A DNA stretch of 64,000 bases from Polynucleobacter aenigmaticus. Its GTDB lineage: Bacteria > Pseudomonadota > Gammaproteobacteria > Burkholderiales > Burkholderiaceae. Positions within the stretch are counted from its first letter, which is position 1. Each line of letters starts with the position of its first letter. Below the pieces are notes generated by a model. It had not been told where the DNA came from, made no database searches, and saw only the letters and a program-made list of their open reading frames with translations. Of this stretch, positions 8,489-17,814 are shown in pieces. The stretch covers positions 62,001 through 126,000 of the forward strand of contig NZ_NGUO01000008.1 of the NCBI RefSeq assembly GCF_002206635.1, given 5' to 3'. Made by a program: the position numbers and the translations under genes.

Positions 8489-10159
8489 TTACATTGACCC
8501 ATAGTTAGGGCCGCCACCGCCCTCGGGCGTTATCCAAACAATATTTTGGCTTGGATCTTTGATATCGCAAGTTTTGCAATGGACGCAATTTTGCGAATTA
8601 ATCTGCAGTTGCGACTGACCATCCTTTTCTACATATTCATAAACACCAGCAGGGCAGTAACGTTGCTCTGGGCCTGCGTAAGTTTTGAGATTGAGATTCA
8701 CTGGAGCCGATGCGTCTTTGAGTGTTAAATGAATCGGTTGATTCTCTGCATGATTGGTATTGGAGATAAATACCGATGAGAGGCGATCAAAGGTGATCTT
8801 GCCATCGGGCTTGGGATAGTCGATAGGCTGGTGCTGCGCTGCTGGTTCAAGGCACTCATGGTCTGCATGCTTCAGATGAATCGTCCAAGGCATATTTCCA
8901 CCCAAGATTTTTTGCTCCAAACCAACCATCAGGGTGCCAAGGTAAAGTCCTTTAGACATCCAGGGCTTGAAGTTGCGCGCTTGATTGAGTTCGGTGTGAA
9001 GCCAGCTATTTTTGAAGGCGCTTGGATAAGCCGTCAATACATCGGCGGAACGATTTTCTGCCAGTGCGGCAACTGCTGCTTGGGCAGCAAGCATGCCAGT
9101 CTTAATTGCTGCATGACTGCCCTTAATACGGGACGCATTTAAAAAGCCGGCATCACAACCGATCAATGCGCCGCCTGGGAATACTGTTTTAGGTAGGCTA
9201 TTTAAACCCCCGGCCGTGAGTGCGCGCGCACCATAGGCAAGCCGCTTTCCACCTTCAAAAGTTTCCCGAATTGTTGGATGCAGCTTATAGCGTTGGAATT
9301 CTTCAAAAGGTGAGAGGTAAGGATTCTTATAAGACAAGCCAACTACTAAGCCAACAGCAACTTTGTTATCACCCAAGTGATATAGGAATGAACCTCCATA
9401 GGTATCACTTTCTAATGGCCAGCCGGCAGTGTGAACTACTAGACCAGGCTTGCTCTTAGATGGTTCTACTTCCCAAAGTTCTTTAATGCCAATGCCATAG
9501 CTTTGTGGGTCAGCACTTTGATCAAGGGCATATTGGGAAATGAGTTGTTTGCCTAAGTGACCGCGTGAGCCTTCTGCAAATAAAGTGTACTTAGCGCGCA
9601 ATTCCATGCCGAGCTGGAATTGATCGGTAGGCTGACCTTCTTTGTTCAGGCCCATTGCACCAGTAATGACGCCACAGACTGCACCTTGCTCGTTATAGAG
9701 AATTTCTGCGGCAGGAAAGCCGGGAAAAATCTCCACACCAAGATTTTCAGCTTGCTGGCCAAGCCAGCGGGTGACATTAGCTAGGCTAACGATGTAGTTA
9801 CCTTCATTCTTAAAGCAGTGGGGTAGCATCCAATTAGGCACTTGGAAGGAGCTGTCTTTTGTGAGAAACAAAAATTGATCTTGAGTCACTTCGGTATCGA
9901 GCGGCGCACCCAGCTCTTTCCAGTTGGGGAAGAGTTCTGTAAGCGCCCTGGGATCCATGACCGCGCCGGACAAAATATGCGCCCCAATTTCTGAACCCTT
10001 TTCCAGTACGCAGACACTAATCTCTTTGCCAGCCTCGCTAGCAAGCTGTTTGGCCTTGATTGCTGCAGAAAGACCTGCCGGACCACCACCCACAATTACG
10101 AGGTCATAGTCCATGGATTCTCTAGGTCCAAACTGTGCGAGTATTTCCTGGGCATTCAT
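8489..10159 (-). CDS. Electron-transfer flavoprotein:ubiquinone oxidoreductase
   Basis: Membrane-bound ETF-QO passes electrons from reduced ETF (from acyl-CoA and other dehydrogenases) to ubiquinone. The 556-residue length is normal. An FAD dinucleotide-binding motif (IVGGGPAGLSAAI) starts at about residue 22. The [4Fe-4S] ligands are Cys502, Cys525, Cys528 and Cys531 in CPAG...CVHCKTC. The C-terminal ITPEGGGGPNY matches the family. The start at 10159 has GGAGA a few bases upstream. The divergent scoAB operon degrades ketone bodies or 3-oxoacids, a fitting metabolic neighbour. Confidence 0.96.
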   Translation of the reverse strand: MNAQEILAQFGPRESMDYDLVIVGGGPAGLSAAIKAKQLASEAGKEISVCVLEKGSEIGAHILSGAVMDPRALTELFPNWKELGAPLDTEVTQDQFLFLTKDSSFQVPNWMLPHCFKNEGNYIVSLANVTRWLGQQAENLGVEIFPGFPAAEILYNEQGAVCGVITGAMGLNKEGQPTDQFQLGMELRAKYTLFAEGSRGHLGKQLISQYALDQSADPQSYGIGIKELWEVEPSKSKPGLVVHTAGWPLESDTYGGSFLYHLGDNKVAVGLVVGLSYKNPYLSPFEEFQRYKLHPTIRETFEGGKRLAYGARALTAGGLNSLPKTVFPGGALIGCDAGFLNASRIKGSHAAIKTGMLAAQAAVAALAENRSADVLTAYPSAFKNSWLHTELNQARNFKPWMSKGLYLGTLMVGLEQKILGGNMPWTIHLKHADHECLEPAAQHQPIDYPKPDGKITFDRLSSVFISNTNHAENQPIHLTLKDASAPVNLNLKTYAGPEQRYCPAGVYEYVEKDGQSQLQINSQNCVHCKTCDIKDPSQNIVWITPEGGGGPNYGSM

Positions 10160-10358
10160 TCAATTTCTCCGACATTGCTTAAAAAGTAGGGCTGCTAAGG
10201 CGATTTTCAGTATTTTTGCCATTTATTCGGCTTTAAACCGCAACTATAGTGTAGTTCCAAGCGGGGAAAACTGGCTTAGTGCCTATTGCCAACGGGCTAG
10301 AGAATCTAAAGCGTTATGATTGCTTTTTTACCCTTTTTGGCAATATTAGGACGAATTT

Positions 10359-11057
10359 ATGAATAAAACTTACCCATCGGCTGTTGACGCCCTAAGGGAT
10401 ATCTTGAAGGATGGCCAGAAGCTGGCTTTTGGTGGCTTTGGTCTTTGCGGTATTCCAGAGGCCTTGATTCAGGCAGTAAAGGATTTGGGCGCACAAAATC
10501 TGACGGCGATTGCGAATAACGCTGGGGTCGATGGCTTTGGCTTGGGTTTGCTGTTGAACTCAAGACAAGTGAAAAAAATGGTTGCCTCTTACGTGGGTGA
10601 GAACAAAGAATTTGAGCGTCAATTCTTGGCTGGTGAGTTGGAGTTGGAATTTACTCCACAAGGTACCTTGGCAGAGAAGTTGCGCGCCGGTGGTTGCGGT
10701 ATTCCGGCCTTCTATACCAAAACGGGTGTCGGTACTCTAGTTGCCGAAGGTAAAGAAGAAAAAGAATTCGATGGTGAGAGGTACATCATGGAGCGCGCCA
10801 TTGTTTCTGATATCTCTCTAGTAAAAGCATGGAAGGCTGATAAGTCTGGCAATTTGGTTTATCGCTACACAGCACGCAACTTTAATCCAGTGGTGGCAAT
10901 GGCTGGCAAGATCACCGTTGCTGAGGTGGAAGAGATTGTTGAGAATGGCGAGTTGGATCCAGATCAGATTCATACGCCAGGTATTTATGTTCATCGCCTA
11001 GTGCTCAACACTTCGCCTGAGAAGCGTATTGAGCAACGCACTTTGTCTGCAGCTTAA
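10359..11057 (+). CDS. scoA: 3-oxoacid CoA-transferase subunit A
   Basis: Subunit A of succinyl-CoA:3-ketoacid (or acetoacetate) CoA-transferase, which activates 3-oxoacids to their CoA esters. The 232-residue protein has the family glycine-rich segment [13 protein letters not shown] at residues 24-36 and the [10 protein letters not shown] segment. It begins at an ATG preceded by AGGA. Subunit B starts 50 bp downstream, so the pair forms an operon. The exact acid substrate cannot be read from sequence. Confidence 0.94.
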   Translation: MNKTYPSAVDALRDILKDGQKLAFGGFGLCGIPEALIQAVKDLGAQNLTAIANNAGVDGFGLGLLLNSRQVKKMVASYVGENKEFERQFLAGELELEFTPQGTLAEKLRAGGCGIPAFYTKTGVGTLVAEGKEEKEFDGERYIMERAIVSDISLVKAWKADKSGNLVYRYTARNFNPVVAMAGKITVAEVEEIVENGELDPDQIHTPGIYVHRLVLNTSPEKRIEQRTLSAA

Positions 11058-11107
11058 TATCCATAGACACTATATAAAAAAAATACAGAATATTTAGGAA
11101 GATTGAT

Positions 11108-11758
11108 ATGCCTTGGAATAGAGATGAAATGGCAGCACGTGCTGCTAAAGAGCTGAAGGATGGTTACTACGTGAACCTGGGTATTGGTATGCCAACCCTG
11201 GTAGCCAATCACGTGCCAGAAGGAATGGAAGTTTGGCTCCAATCTGAAAATGGTTTATTGGGTATTGGCCCATTTCCAACTGAAGCAACGATCGATGCAG
11301 ATTTGATCAACGCGGGTAAGCAAACCATTACCACCATGCCTGGCTCCTCAATTTTTTCTTCTGCAGATTCTTTTGGAATGATCCGTGGCGGCAAAATCAA
11401 CATCGCTATTTTGGGTGCAATGCAGGTAAGCGAGCATGGTGATCTAGCGAACTGGATGATCCCAGGTAAGATGGTTAAAGGTATGGGCGGCGCTATGGAC
11501 TTGGTCGCTGGTGTGAAGCATGTAGTTGTCTTGATGGAGCACGTTGCCAAGAAAAAAGATGGCACTGAAGAAATCAAAATTTTGCCGAAATGCACTTTGC
11601 CACTGACTGGTGTGGCGGTTATTAGTCGCATCATTACAGACCTCTGTGTACTCGACATCACACCGAAGGGCTTAAAGCTGGTGGAATTAGCTCCTGGTGT
11701 TACTAAGGACGAAGTAGTATCTAAAACAGGCGCCCCAGTAGATACAACAGGTTTCTAA
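11108..11758 (+). CDS. scoB: 3-oxoacid CoA-transferase subunit B
   Basis: Catalytic partner of subunit A. The 216-residue protein carries the SENG motif, with Glu47 as the active-site carboxylate that forms the glutamyl-CoA thioester, plus [13 protein letters not shown] at residues 25-37 and the [10 protein letters not shown] region. Length is normal. A ribosome binding site (AGGAAG) precedes the ATG. A strong terminator follows the stop, so the operon ends here. Confidence 0.95.
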   Translation: MPWNRDEMAARAAKELKDGYYVNLGIGMPTLVANHVPEGMEVWLQSENGLLGIGPFPTEATIDADLINAGKQTITTMPGSSIFSSADSFGMIRGGKINIAILGAMQVSEHGDLANWMIPGKMVKGMGGAMDLVAGVKHVVVLMEHVAKKKDGTEEIKILPKCTLPLTGVAVISRIITDLCVLDITPKGLKLVELAPGVTKDEVVSKTGAPVDTTGF

Positions 11759-11781
11759 CAACTGTCATTAGTTAGTGAAAT

Positions 11782-11813
11782 AATGGGGTCTTAATGACCC
11801 CATTTCTTTTTTT
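11782..11813 (+). terminator. Rho-independent terminator of scoAB
   Basis: A perfect 9-bp stem (AATGGGGTC / GACCCCATT) with a 5-base loop (TTAAT) is followed by a T-rich run interrupted by one C. It lies 24 bp after scoB and directly before the next gene. Confidence 0.92.
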
Positions 11814-11825
11814 ATGGAATCTTTT

Positions 11826-13646
11826 ATGAGCGCTGTAGATCATTCACTTCATGCCCATAAGCAGGGCGATGCCAAGCATTCCCATAGCAAAGAAGTGTCG
11901 AATCAAAATCTCTTGCTGATTGCTTTAGTTCTCACTCTCGGTTTTTCGGGTGTTGAAGCTGCAGCAGCCTATTTTGCTGGGTCCTTAGCACTGATCTCGG
12001 ATGCTGCTCATATGGTGACCGATGCTGCAGCATTGGGTCTGGCTCTAGTGGCACAAATCATCGCTAAAAGACCGCCATCACCAAAGCATTCCTTTGGTTT
12101 TGGTCGAGCGGAGGCGCTAGCTGCATTCGTTAATGGTATTGCCATGTTGGCCTTAGTTGCTTGGATCGTTGGCGAAGCGTTAACGCGTTTCTTCACCCCC
12201 CATCAAGTGGATGGTCTGACAGTGAGCATAGTTGCAGCTATTGGCCTATTGATGAATGTCATCGTTGCTTGGGTGTTATCGCACGATAAAAAGAGTGTGA
12301 ACACTCGCGCGGCTTTGGTACATGTTATGGGCGATCTCTTGGGTTCTGTAGGCGCATTAATTGCCGGCTTAGTGATTCAATTTACTGGTTGGATGCCAGC
12401 GGATGCCTTGCTCTCTATTTTTGTTTCTCTACTAATTTTGAAGTCGACTTTTTCCATCTTGCGTGAGTCCTATCACTTTTTGATGGAGGGGGTACCTTTA
12501 CATATCGACTATTTAGAAGTTGGTAGTGATCTAAAAAATATCCCAGGTGTATTAGCGGTTCATGATCTCCATGTTTGGGAAATGACACCGAGTTTTCCTG
12601 CGCTCATTGGGCATATTGAAATAGCCCAAATGTCTGAGTGGCCAGACATCATGGGGCGCATTAATTTAATGCTATTGAATAAGCATGGCATTGATCACGT
12701 GACCCTACAGCCCGAAGTGGCAGGCATGGTGGACGAGCACACGCATGATGAGCAGCTTCAAGTTGAGATTAAAAAATCCACCATTATTCATCAGGGCGAA
12801 ACCTTTTACGTGACTTGCGCGAGTGGTGACGGCCCTCATCGCATGGCTTATCACGCCTGGGGAAATCCCATCAACCCAAAAGTATTGGTTTGTGTTCATG
12901 GCCTCACTCGCAGGGGTAGTGATTTCAAAACCGTAGCGGAGGCGATGAGTCAGGAGTACTACGTTGTTTGTCCGGATATCGTGGGGCGAGGTGATTCTGA
13001 TCGCTTAAAGAACCCTATGCTTTATGCGGTCCCGCAATACGTATCCGACATGGCCACGCTAATCAAGCAACTAGGCGTGACTCAAGTAGATTGGTTTGGA
13101 ACTTCGATGGGAGGCCTGATTGGTATGGTTTATGCCTCAATGCCAAAGAGCCCAATTCGTCGCATGTTGATTAATGATGTGGGCCCACGAATTGAGCCAG
13201 AGGCAATTCAGCGCTTAGGCTCTTATGTGGGGCAGCCTTTTGCTTTCACTAATCGAGCCGATGCTTTACAACGCTTAAATGAGATCTGCGCTTCCTTTGG
13301 CTTGCATACACCAGAAGAGTGGGAAATCTATAACGGCCCAATGCTGGTGCAAAAAGATGGCTTTTGGGTAATGCACTATGACCCAGATATTTCTGTGCCG
13401 TTTGCATCAGTCAATCCGATCATGGCAAAAGCAGGAGAGATGGCGATGTGGCATGCTTTTAAACAGATCCATATTCCAATGCTGATTGTGCGCGGTGGAG
13501 TCTCTGACTTATTATCTGCAAAAACGGTGGCCGAGATGTGTAAGGTCAACCCTCATATTCGTAGTATTGAAATTCCAGGAGTAGGGCATGCGCCTGCTTT
13601 TGTGAAGCCAGAGCAAATCGCTTTAGTAAAAGAATTTTTTAGTTAA
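11826..13646 (+). CDS. Fusion of cation diffusion facilitator (CDF) and alpha/beta hydrolase
   Basis: A 606-residue two-part protein. Residues 1-22 are His-rich. Residues 25-300 form a six-helix CDF exporter of the ZitB/CzcD type, with metal-site motifs H62xxxD66 and H166xxxD170 and a cytoplasmic domain (HDLHVWEMTPSFPALIGHIEI). These proteins export Zn2+, Co2+ or similar ions in exchange for protons. Residues 315-606 form a complete alpha/beta hydrolase: oxyanion-region HGLTRRG, nucleophile elbow GTSMGG (Ser427), acid Asp561 and His588 in GVGHAP. A short linker with His residues (DEHTHDEQ) joins them. No stop or frameshift is visible at the junction. The ATG at 11826 is preferred because the ATG at 11814 follows directly on the terminator T-run. 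The hydrolase would face the cytoplasm; its substrate is unknown. Confidence 0.88.
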   Translation: MSAVDHSLHAHKQGDAKHSHSKEVSNQNLLLIALVLTLGFSGVEAAAAYFAGSLALISDAAHMVTDAAALGLALVAQIIAKRPPSPKHSFGFGRAEALAAFVNGIAMLALVAWIVGEALTRFFTPHQVDGLTVSIVAAIGLLMNVIVAWVLSHDKKSVNTRAALVHVMGDLLGSVGALIAGLVIQFTGWMPADALLSIFVSLLILKSTFSILRESYHFLMEGVPLHIDYLEVGSDLKNIPGVLAVHDLHVWEMTPSFPALIGHIEIAQMSEWPDIMGRINLMLLNKHGIDHVTLQPEVAGMVDEHTHDEQLQVEIKKSTIIHQGETFYVTCASGDGPHRMAYHAWGNPINPKVLVCVHGLTRRGSDFKTVAEAMSQEYYVVCPDIVGRGDSDRLKNPMLYAVPQYVSDMATLIKQLGVTQVDWFGTSMGGLIGMVYASMPKSPIRRMLINDVGPRIEPEAIQRLGSYVGQPFAFTNRADALQRLNEICASFGLHTPEEWEIYNGPMLVQKDGFWVMHYDPDISVPFASVNPIMAKAGEMAMWHAFKQIHIPMLIVRGGVSDLLSAKTVAEMCKVNPHIRSIEIPGVGHAPAFVKPEQIALVKEFFS

Positions 13647-13661
13647 GTATTCCCTCCTCCA

Positions 13662-15707
13662 ATGTCACGTGCCGGCAATGCATCTGAGAACTTCGAAATA
13701 GTTGATGGCTGGTATGGCGAGCCCTCTGAAGAGCATGCTGCCGGCGTACTAAGCATTCTCAAGCTTCTTCATCTTGATGAGGCAACCTTAACTGCTGCAA
13801 GCAATATTGCGCGTACTCATAGCAAAGAAGCGCTCATTAAGTTAATTGGTGAAGAGTCAGCCAAGCTATTGATTGGATACCGAGGCCTTAGACAGGCACA
13901 AGCCAAGCTCGTTCGCAATGATGGCGGTCTAGGTATTTCTGGTCAGGAAGAAATGCTCAGGAAGATGCTGCTCGCCTTTGGTGATGACTTGCGTGTGGTA
14001 CTGATCTATCTGGCCTCCCGTTTGCAAACACTGCGCTGGATTACCCATGAAAAGATCGAGATGCCAAAGGCATGGGCGCAAGAAATTCTCAATATTGATG
14101 CAAGCTTGGCAAATCGTTTAGGTATCTGGCAGATGAAGTGGGAGATGGAGGATCTGGCATTTCGTGTCCTTTCTCCAATGGTCTATCGTGACATTGCAAA
14201 GATGCTGGCTGGGAAGCGCATTGAGCGTGAATCGTTTATTGAGCACATCGTCAGAAGGCTCAAGCAAGAGTTAAATGCAGCTCATATCGACGGTGAGGTC
14301 CAGGGTCGCCCAAAACATATCTACAGTATCTGGAAAAAGATGGAGGGCAAGTCATTGGACTTTGCTAACCTCTATGACGTGAGAGCCTTTAGAGTTTTGG
14401 TCGATGACGTTAAATCTTGTTACGCCATTTTGGGTTTAGTCCATAACGTCTGGCAACCAGTTCCACGTGAGTTCGACGATTACATTGCCAGACCCAAGCC
14501 CAATGGCTATCAATCACTTCACACTGTGGTGATGGATGAGGATGGGACTGCATTTGAGATTCAGGTGCGTACTCATGAAATGCATCAGCAGGCTGAGTAC
14601 GGTTTAGCTGCACATTGGCGCTATAAGGAAGGCGCCTATGTTGGTATTGCAACTCCGCCAAAAAATAGGCCCGCCAACCCCCAGCCCTCTAGCACTCCAA
14701 TGTCAAGCCAACAAACCGGTACGCATAGTGCAGCAGTTGCTTATGAGCGGCAAATTGCTTGGGCAAGACAGCTGATCTCCTGGAAAGAAGATGCTTGGGA
14801 GCAGCTCAAGCATCACGAGATTGATGATCATATTTATGTGCTCACCCCTTTAGGTAAAGTGATCTCCCTAGAGAAGGGTTCTTCCCCAATTGATTTTGCT
14901 TATGCAGTCCATACCGACTTGGGCCATCGTTGTAGAGGGGCCAAGTTAGATGGCGCTATGGTTCCTTTGGATACCCCCTTACAAAATGGCCAAACTGTAG
15001 AGATCATCGCTGTTAAGCATGGGGGGCCATCTCGCGATTGGATTAGCCCAGATCGTCACTACTTAAGATCTCAAAGAGCCCGTACGCGAGTACGTGCTTG
15101 GTTTAATGCTCTGGATGATGAGGAGACAGGTCAACAGGGCAAGACGGCCGATATCAAGCCAGATCAAAAGACTGAAGGAAAAGTACCGGTGCCACCGCCT
15201 GAGATCGTTCTCAGGCAAAGTAGCCGTAAGCAGGGTCACAGTAGCGATGTCTTGGTTGTGGGGGTTGATTCCCTCTTAACTCAATTAGCACGATGCTGCC
15301 GACCAGTACCCCCTGATGCGATTGCAGGATTTGTTACGCAGGGTCGCGGGGTATCCATTCATCGACGCTCTTGTAAAACCTTTCGTGGTCTTTTGGAAAG
15401 AGCGCCTGAGCGGGTGATACAAACGGCTTGGAACCACTCAGACACTAGCCATGCGTTAGCAAGTGATTCTAAAAAGGTATTTCCTGCAGACTTGGCAGTG
15501 AGTGGTTTAGATCGCCCCGAATTAATGCGTGAACTCTTTGAGATTCTGACAAGGCAAGGTGTGCATGTGATTGATTTGCGTAAATCTGCTAAAAGAGGTT
15601 TAGCCCAAATCCTATTAACTGTGGAAATTAAAGACTCTGAAGCGCTACGACTGGTGCAAAACAGCCTGGAAGAGGTCAAAGGTGTGACTCATGTGCGCCG
15701 CCGGTAA
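13662..15707 (+). CDS. relA: RelA-type (p)ppGpp synthetase
   Basis: Makes the alarmone (p)ppGpp from ATP and GTP/GDP, normally when uncharged tRNA stalls ribosomes. The 681-residue protein has an N-terminal HD region without the HD metal ligands, so hydrolase activity is probably lost. The synthetase carries the acidic EFDD sequence at about residues 268-271, which is the EXDD signature of monofunctional RelA rather than the RXKD of bifunctional SpoT/Rel, followed by KPNGYQSLHT. A TGS domain (about 389-450), a Cys-rich zinc region (RCCRP...HRRSC, about 545-570) and a C-terminal ACT domain (about 605-681) follow. Length is a little shorter than E. coli RelA. It begins 15 bp after the preceding gene. 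Confidence 0.94.
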   Translation: MSRAGNASENFEIVDGWYGEPSEEHAAGVLSILKLLHLDEATLTAASNIARTHSKEALIKLIGEESAKLLIGYRGLRQAQAKLVRNDGGLGISGQEEMLRKMLLAFGDDLRVVLIYLASRLQTLRWITHEKIEMPKAWAQEILNIDASLANRLGIWQMKWEMEDLAFRVLSPMVYRDIAKMLAGKRIERESFIEHIVRRLKQELNAAHIDGEVQGRPKHIYSIWKKMEGKSLDFANLYDVRAFRVLVDDVKSCYAILGLVHNVWQPVPREFDDYIARPKPNGYQSLHTVVMDEDGTAFEIQVRTHEMHQQAEYGLAAHWRYKEGAYVGIATPPKNRPANPQPSSTPMSSQQTGTHSAAVAYERQIAWARQLISWKEDAWEQLKHHEIDDHIYVLTPLGKVISLEKGSSPIDFAYAVHTDLGHRCRGAKLDGAMVPLDTPLQNGQTVEIIAVKHGGPSRDWISPDRHYLRSQRARTRVRAWFNALDDEETGQQGKTADIKPDQKTEGKVPVPPPEIVLRQSSRKQGHSSDVLVVGVDSLLTQLARCCRPVPPDAIAGFVTQGRGVSIHRRSCKTFRGLLERAPERVIQTAWNHSDTSHALASDSKKVFPADLAVSGLDRPELMRELFEILTRQGVHVIDLRKSAKRGLAQILLTVEIKDSEALRLVQNSLEEVKGVTHVRRR

Positions 15708-15726
15708 TATTCTATGGCTATATATA

Positions 15727-15750
15727 GGCTCGTAGCTTAGTTGGTTGGAC
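15727..15750 (+). pseudogene. Possible tRNA 5'-half remnant
   Basis: GGCTCGTAGCTTAGTTGGTT at 15727-15746 closely resembles the acceptor and D-arm start of an elongator tRNA-Met or Ile. The sequence after it has no anticodon arm, T-arm or CCA that would complete a tRNA. It may be a decayed tRNA or the scar of a tRNA-targeted integration. It lies 20 bp after relA and about 200 bp before an intact tRNA-Gln. Confidence 0.4.
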
Positions 15751-15946
15751 GTTATTAAAAGAGTCTGCCTGCCTACTTAACATTCAATAGTGGTTTATTA
15801 AGACTTTTTTGGTACTTGTTGTTTGTCTTTAGCATTTAAACAAACACTTAATATTCTTGGTTTGAAAAGCACCTAATACTAGGCGCTAATCCATAGATAG
15901 CCAATAAAAATTCCGCTTACAATTTGATTTCTTCAGATTGACCTGT

Positions 15947-16023
15947 AGGGGAATCGCCAAGCTGGTTAAGGCACTGGATTTTGATTCCAGCATGCGAAGG
16001 TTCGAATCCTTCTTCCCCTGCCA
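15947..16023 (+). tRNA. tRNA-Gln (anticodon UUG)
   Basis: A complete 77-base cloverleaf with an encoded CCA end. The 7-bp acceptor stem is AGGGGAA/TTCCCCT with discriminator G. The anticodon stem CTGGA/TCCAG encloses the loop TTTTGAT, giving anticodon TTG (UUG in RNA). The T-arm is GAAGG-TTCGAAT-CCTTC. The first acceptor pair is A1-U72, whereas E. coli tRNA-Gln has U1-A72. The weakness of the pair (important for GlnRS) is kept. Confidence 0.96.
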
Positions 16024-16230
16024 GAAATAATGCCCCGGCTCGATTTCTAAGCACCTGTTTATGCGAGCAGTAGATTGGCAACTCATTTGCTCGAATTAGG
16101 GCATATTTTCGTCTTAAATCTACGTTAGAAATTTAAAACAAACGCTTATGATTTGCAGGTAAGTGGTACCCGTATACACGCATTTCGCGTGACCCATGTG
16201 GCTGGGAGTGTCATAACTTAGATATTAAAC

Positions 16231-16530
16231 ATGAATCTTAAATTAGACAGTCAAAAAATTATCATATTGGTAGCGTTCAGTCTATGTGCCGCTTTAGGTA
16301 CTGGACTTGGTTTAACTATCATGAAAAATAAGGAGTTAGAGAGCAAGATTTCTATCGCCCGTGAAGAGGTTCTCGCCAATGAGGTGACCATAGCCACTTT
16401 AACGAAAGACGGCAAAGAGCTTGAAGAAAAACTGAAGACTTCTGAAGAGACTCTGGTTGAAATGGAGGCGGAATTAACTGCAACTAAGGCCGCTTTAGAG
16501 CTTGCAACTTATAAAAAGAAATCCAAGTAG
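16231..16530 (+). CDS. Small membrane-anchored coiled-coil protein
   Basis: A 99-residue protein. Residues 10-30 form one membrane helix (IIILVAFSLCAALGTGLGLTI), followed by a charged heptad-like stretch (residues 33-90, rich in Glu/Lys/Leu) predicted to be a coiled coil. It ends in a Lys-rich tail. No family is recognised and no upstream ribosome binding site stands out. Codon use looks normal. A structural or scaffolding role is possible but unproven. Confidence 0.6.
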   Translation: MNLKLDSQKIIILVAFSLCAALGTGLGLTIMKNKELESKISIAREEVLANEVTIATLTKDGKELEEKLKTSEETLVEMEAELTATKAALELATYKKKSK

Positions 16531-16897
16531 TAGGAGATGCCACTACGCAGCTCGACCTTTTAGCAGTATGAAGCTGGCGCTGGAGCTAGTGCGCAGAATG
16601 GTAACTAGCAGTGCGCCTATTTTAAAAAATACTGATTAAAACCCAAGAAATAGGGTGGTAGCAACTGTAATCAGCATAGCCCCAAGCATTACCTTATCTC
16701 CAAGAGGTGCATTGGGATCATTTTAAATAGATTTACCTGTCCTTTTATTGGATTGAAAATTGAAGATTGCTAATCCCAACTTTCAGAGCAAAGATTAAGC
16801 AGTTAGAATTAATGATATTGATATCAATATTGCTTGTTTATTTCAGGGGCCTCCCATTTATGTTTAATGCTTTATTGAATTTAAATTGATTTAAACA
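16531..16897 (+). other. Intergenic stretch without a recognisable gene
   Basis: This 367-bp stretch has scattered stops in every frame and no convincing small gene or terminator. The only structured element seen is the AT-rich palindrome listed separately at 16815-16830, which suggests regulation of the downstream kinase. Confidence 0.6.
16815..16830. promoter_or_regulatory. 16-bp perfect palindrome, possible operator
   Basis: ATATTGATATCAATAT is identical to its reverse complement and lies 67 bp before the histidine kinase start. Such a site suits a dimeric repressor or activator, but AT-rich palindromes also occur by chance. No matching copy was noticed elsewhere. Confidence 0.3.
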
Positions 16898-17656
16898 ATG
16901 CCTACTTTTGAGCAAAATCCTAATCTTGAAACGTATCTACGGAATGATGACCAGCTATTTAAGGTTCTATTAGCCGTCTATCGCGGGAACCAGGTTGGAT
17001 TGATGTCTAGCCTGCTGATGCATGATGTAAATCAACCTTTAGTGGCTATTCGACTGAATGCTGAACTACTCATACACCGATTGCATCAAGAGGGCGCTTC
17101 AGATTTAACTCAAAAGATTGCCAAAAATATTCTCACAATAAGTGACGGCGCGATTGATTTACTTGCACGCTTAAGAGGTTTTTTATCTTTCAAAAAGGAT
17201 GTGATTAAGCGCATTGATCTAGGCGTCCTGCTCGAAGATATCGGCGCTATCGCAATGATCGAGTGTCAAGCCAATCAAATTCAATTGCAGTTCAATATCG
17301 CGCCTAATTTAATAATGGTTGGCGACACCGATCAATTAAGAATGGCAGTGTCGGCTATTTTGAGCAATGCGGTCGACGCTTTGCGAGGCGCGCAGGGGCC
17401 GCGCAATATTTTTGTGCAATTAGAAGGTGATGGTCAACTCATTCGTCTTCGTATTTGTGATAGTGGCGCCGGTTTATCTGCTTCTGATAATGGACATCTT
17501 TATGAGATGCTATACACCACCAAATCAGGTCATTTCGGTCTGGGCTTATGGTTATGTAAGAGCATTTTAGATAATCATCAAGCTACAGTTACCGCATCTA
17601 ACGCAGAGGGTTCGGGTGCTTGCTTTATGCTCACATTCCCGCGTTGTCTGGATTAA
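16898..17656 (+). CDS. Soluble sensor histidine kinase (NtrB/FixL-like core)
   Basis: A 252-residue cytoplasmic kinase without membrane segments or a recognisable sensor domain beyond about 35 N-terminal residues. The phospho-acceptor is His42 in MHDVNQPLVAIRL, an H-box variant (H-D-x-N-Q-P-L) typical of the HPK4 group. The ATPase has N-box Asn157 (LSNAVDAL), G1 box DSGAGL (188-193) and G2 box GLGLWLCKS (214-222). No response regulator is adjacent. The NarL-type regulator 5 kb away, or the receivers in the chemotaxis operon, are possible partners only by proximity. Confidence 0.88.
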   Translation: MPTFEQNPNLETYLRNDDQLFKVLLAVYRGNQVGLMSSLLMHDVNQPLVAIRLNAELLIHRLHQEGASDLTQKIAKNILTISDGAIDLLARLRGFLSFKKDVIKRIDLGVLLEDIGAIAMIECQANQIQLQFNIAPNLIMVGDTDQLRMAVSAILSNAVDALRGAQGPRNIFVQLEGDGQLIRLRICDSGAGLSASDNGHLYEMLYTTKSGHFGLGLWLCKSILDNHQATVTASNAEGSGACFMLTFPRCLD

Positions 17657-17814
17657 TTCAGCCGACATCAAAGTGGCTGAACTTTTATGTCGCGCCGTAT
17701 TCATGCATCAAGCCTATACGGCACTTGTAATCGACGGGGTGGTACTGTCAAACTGAGGGATTTAGATATTGCTGGATGTACTTAGATTTTTAGATGGGCG
17801 CTTAGCTGTAGCGA

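Noticed and set aside
13662-15707. Bifunctional SpoT/Rel enzyme
   Set aside because: The HD ligands are absent and the synthetase has EFDD rather than RXKD, both pointing to monofunctional RelA.
15886-16086. Protein-coding frame on the minus strand across the tRNA-Gln gene
   Set aside because: It is the antisense reading of a tRNA, a common false protein (KKDSNLRMLESKSS type), without ribosome binding site or family.
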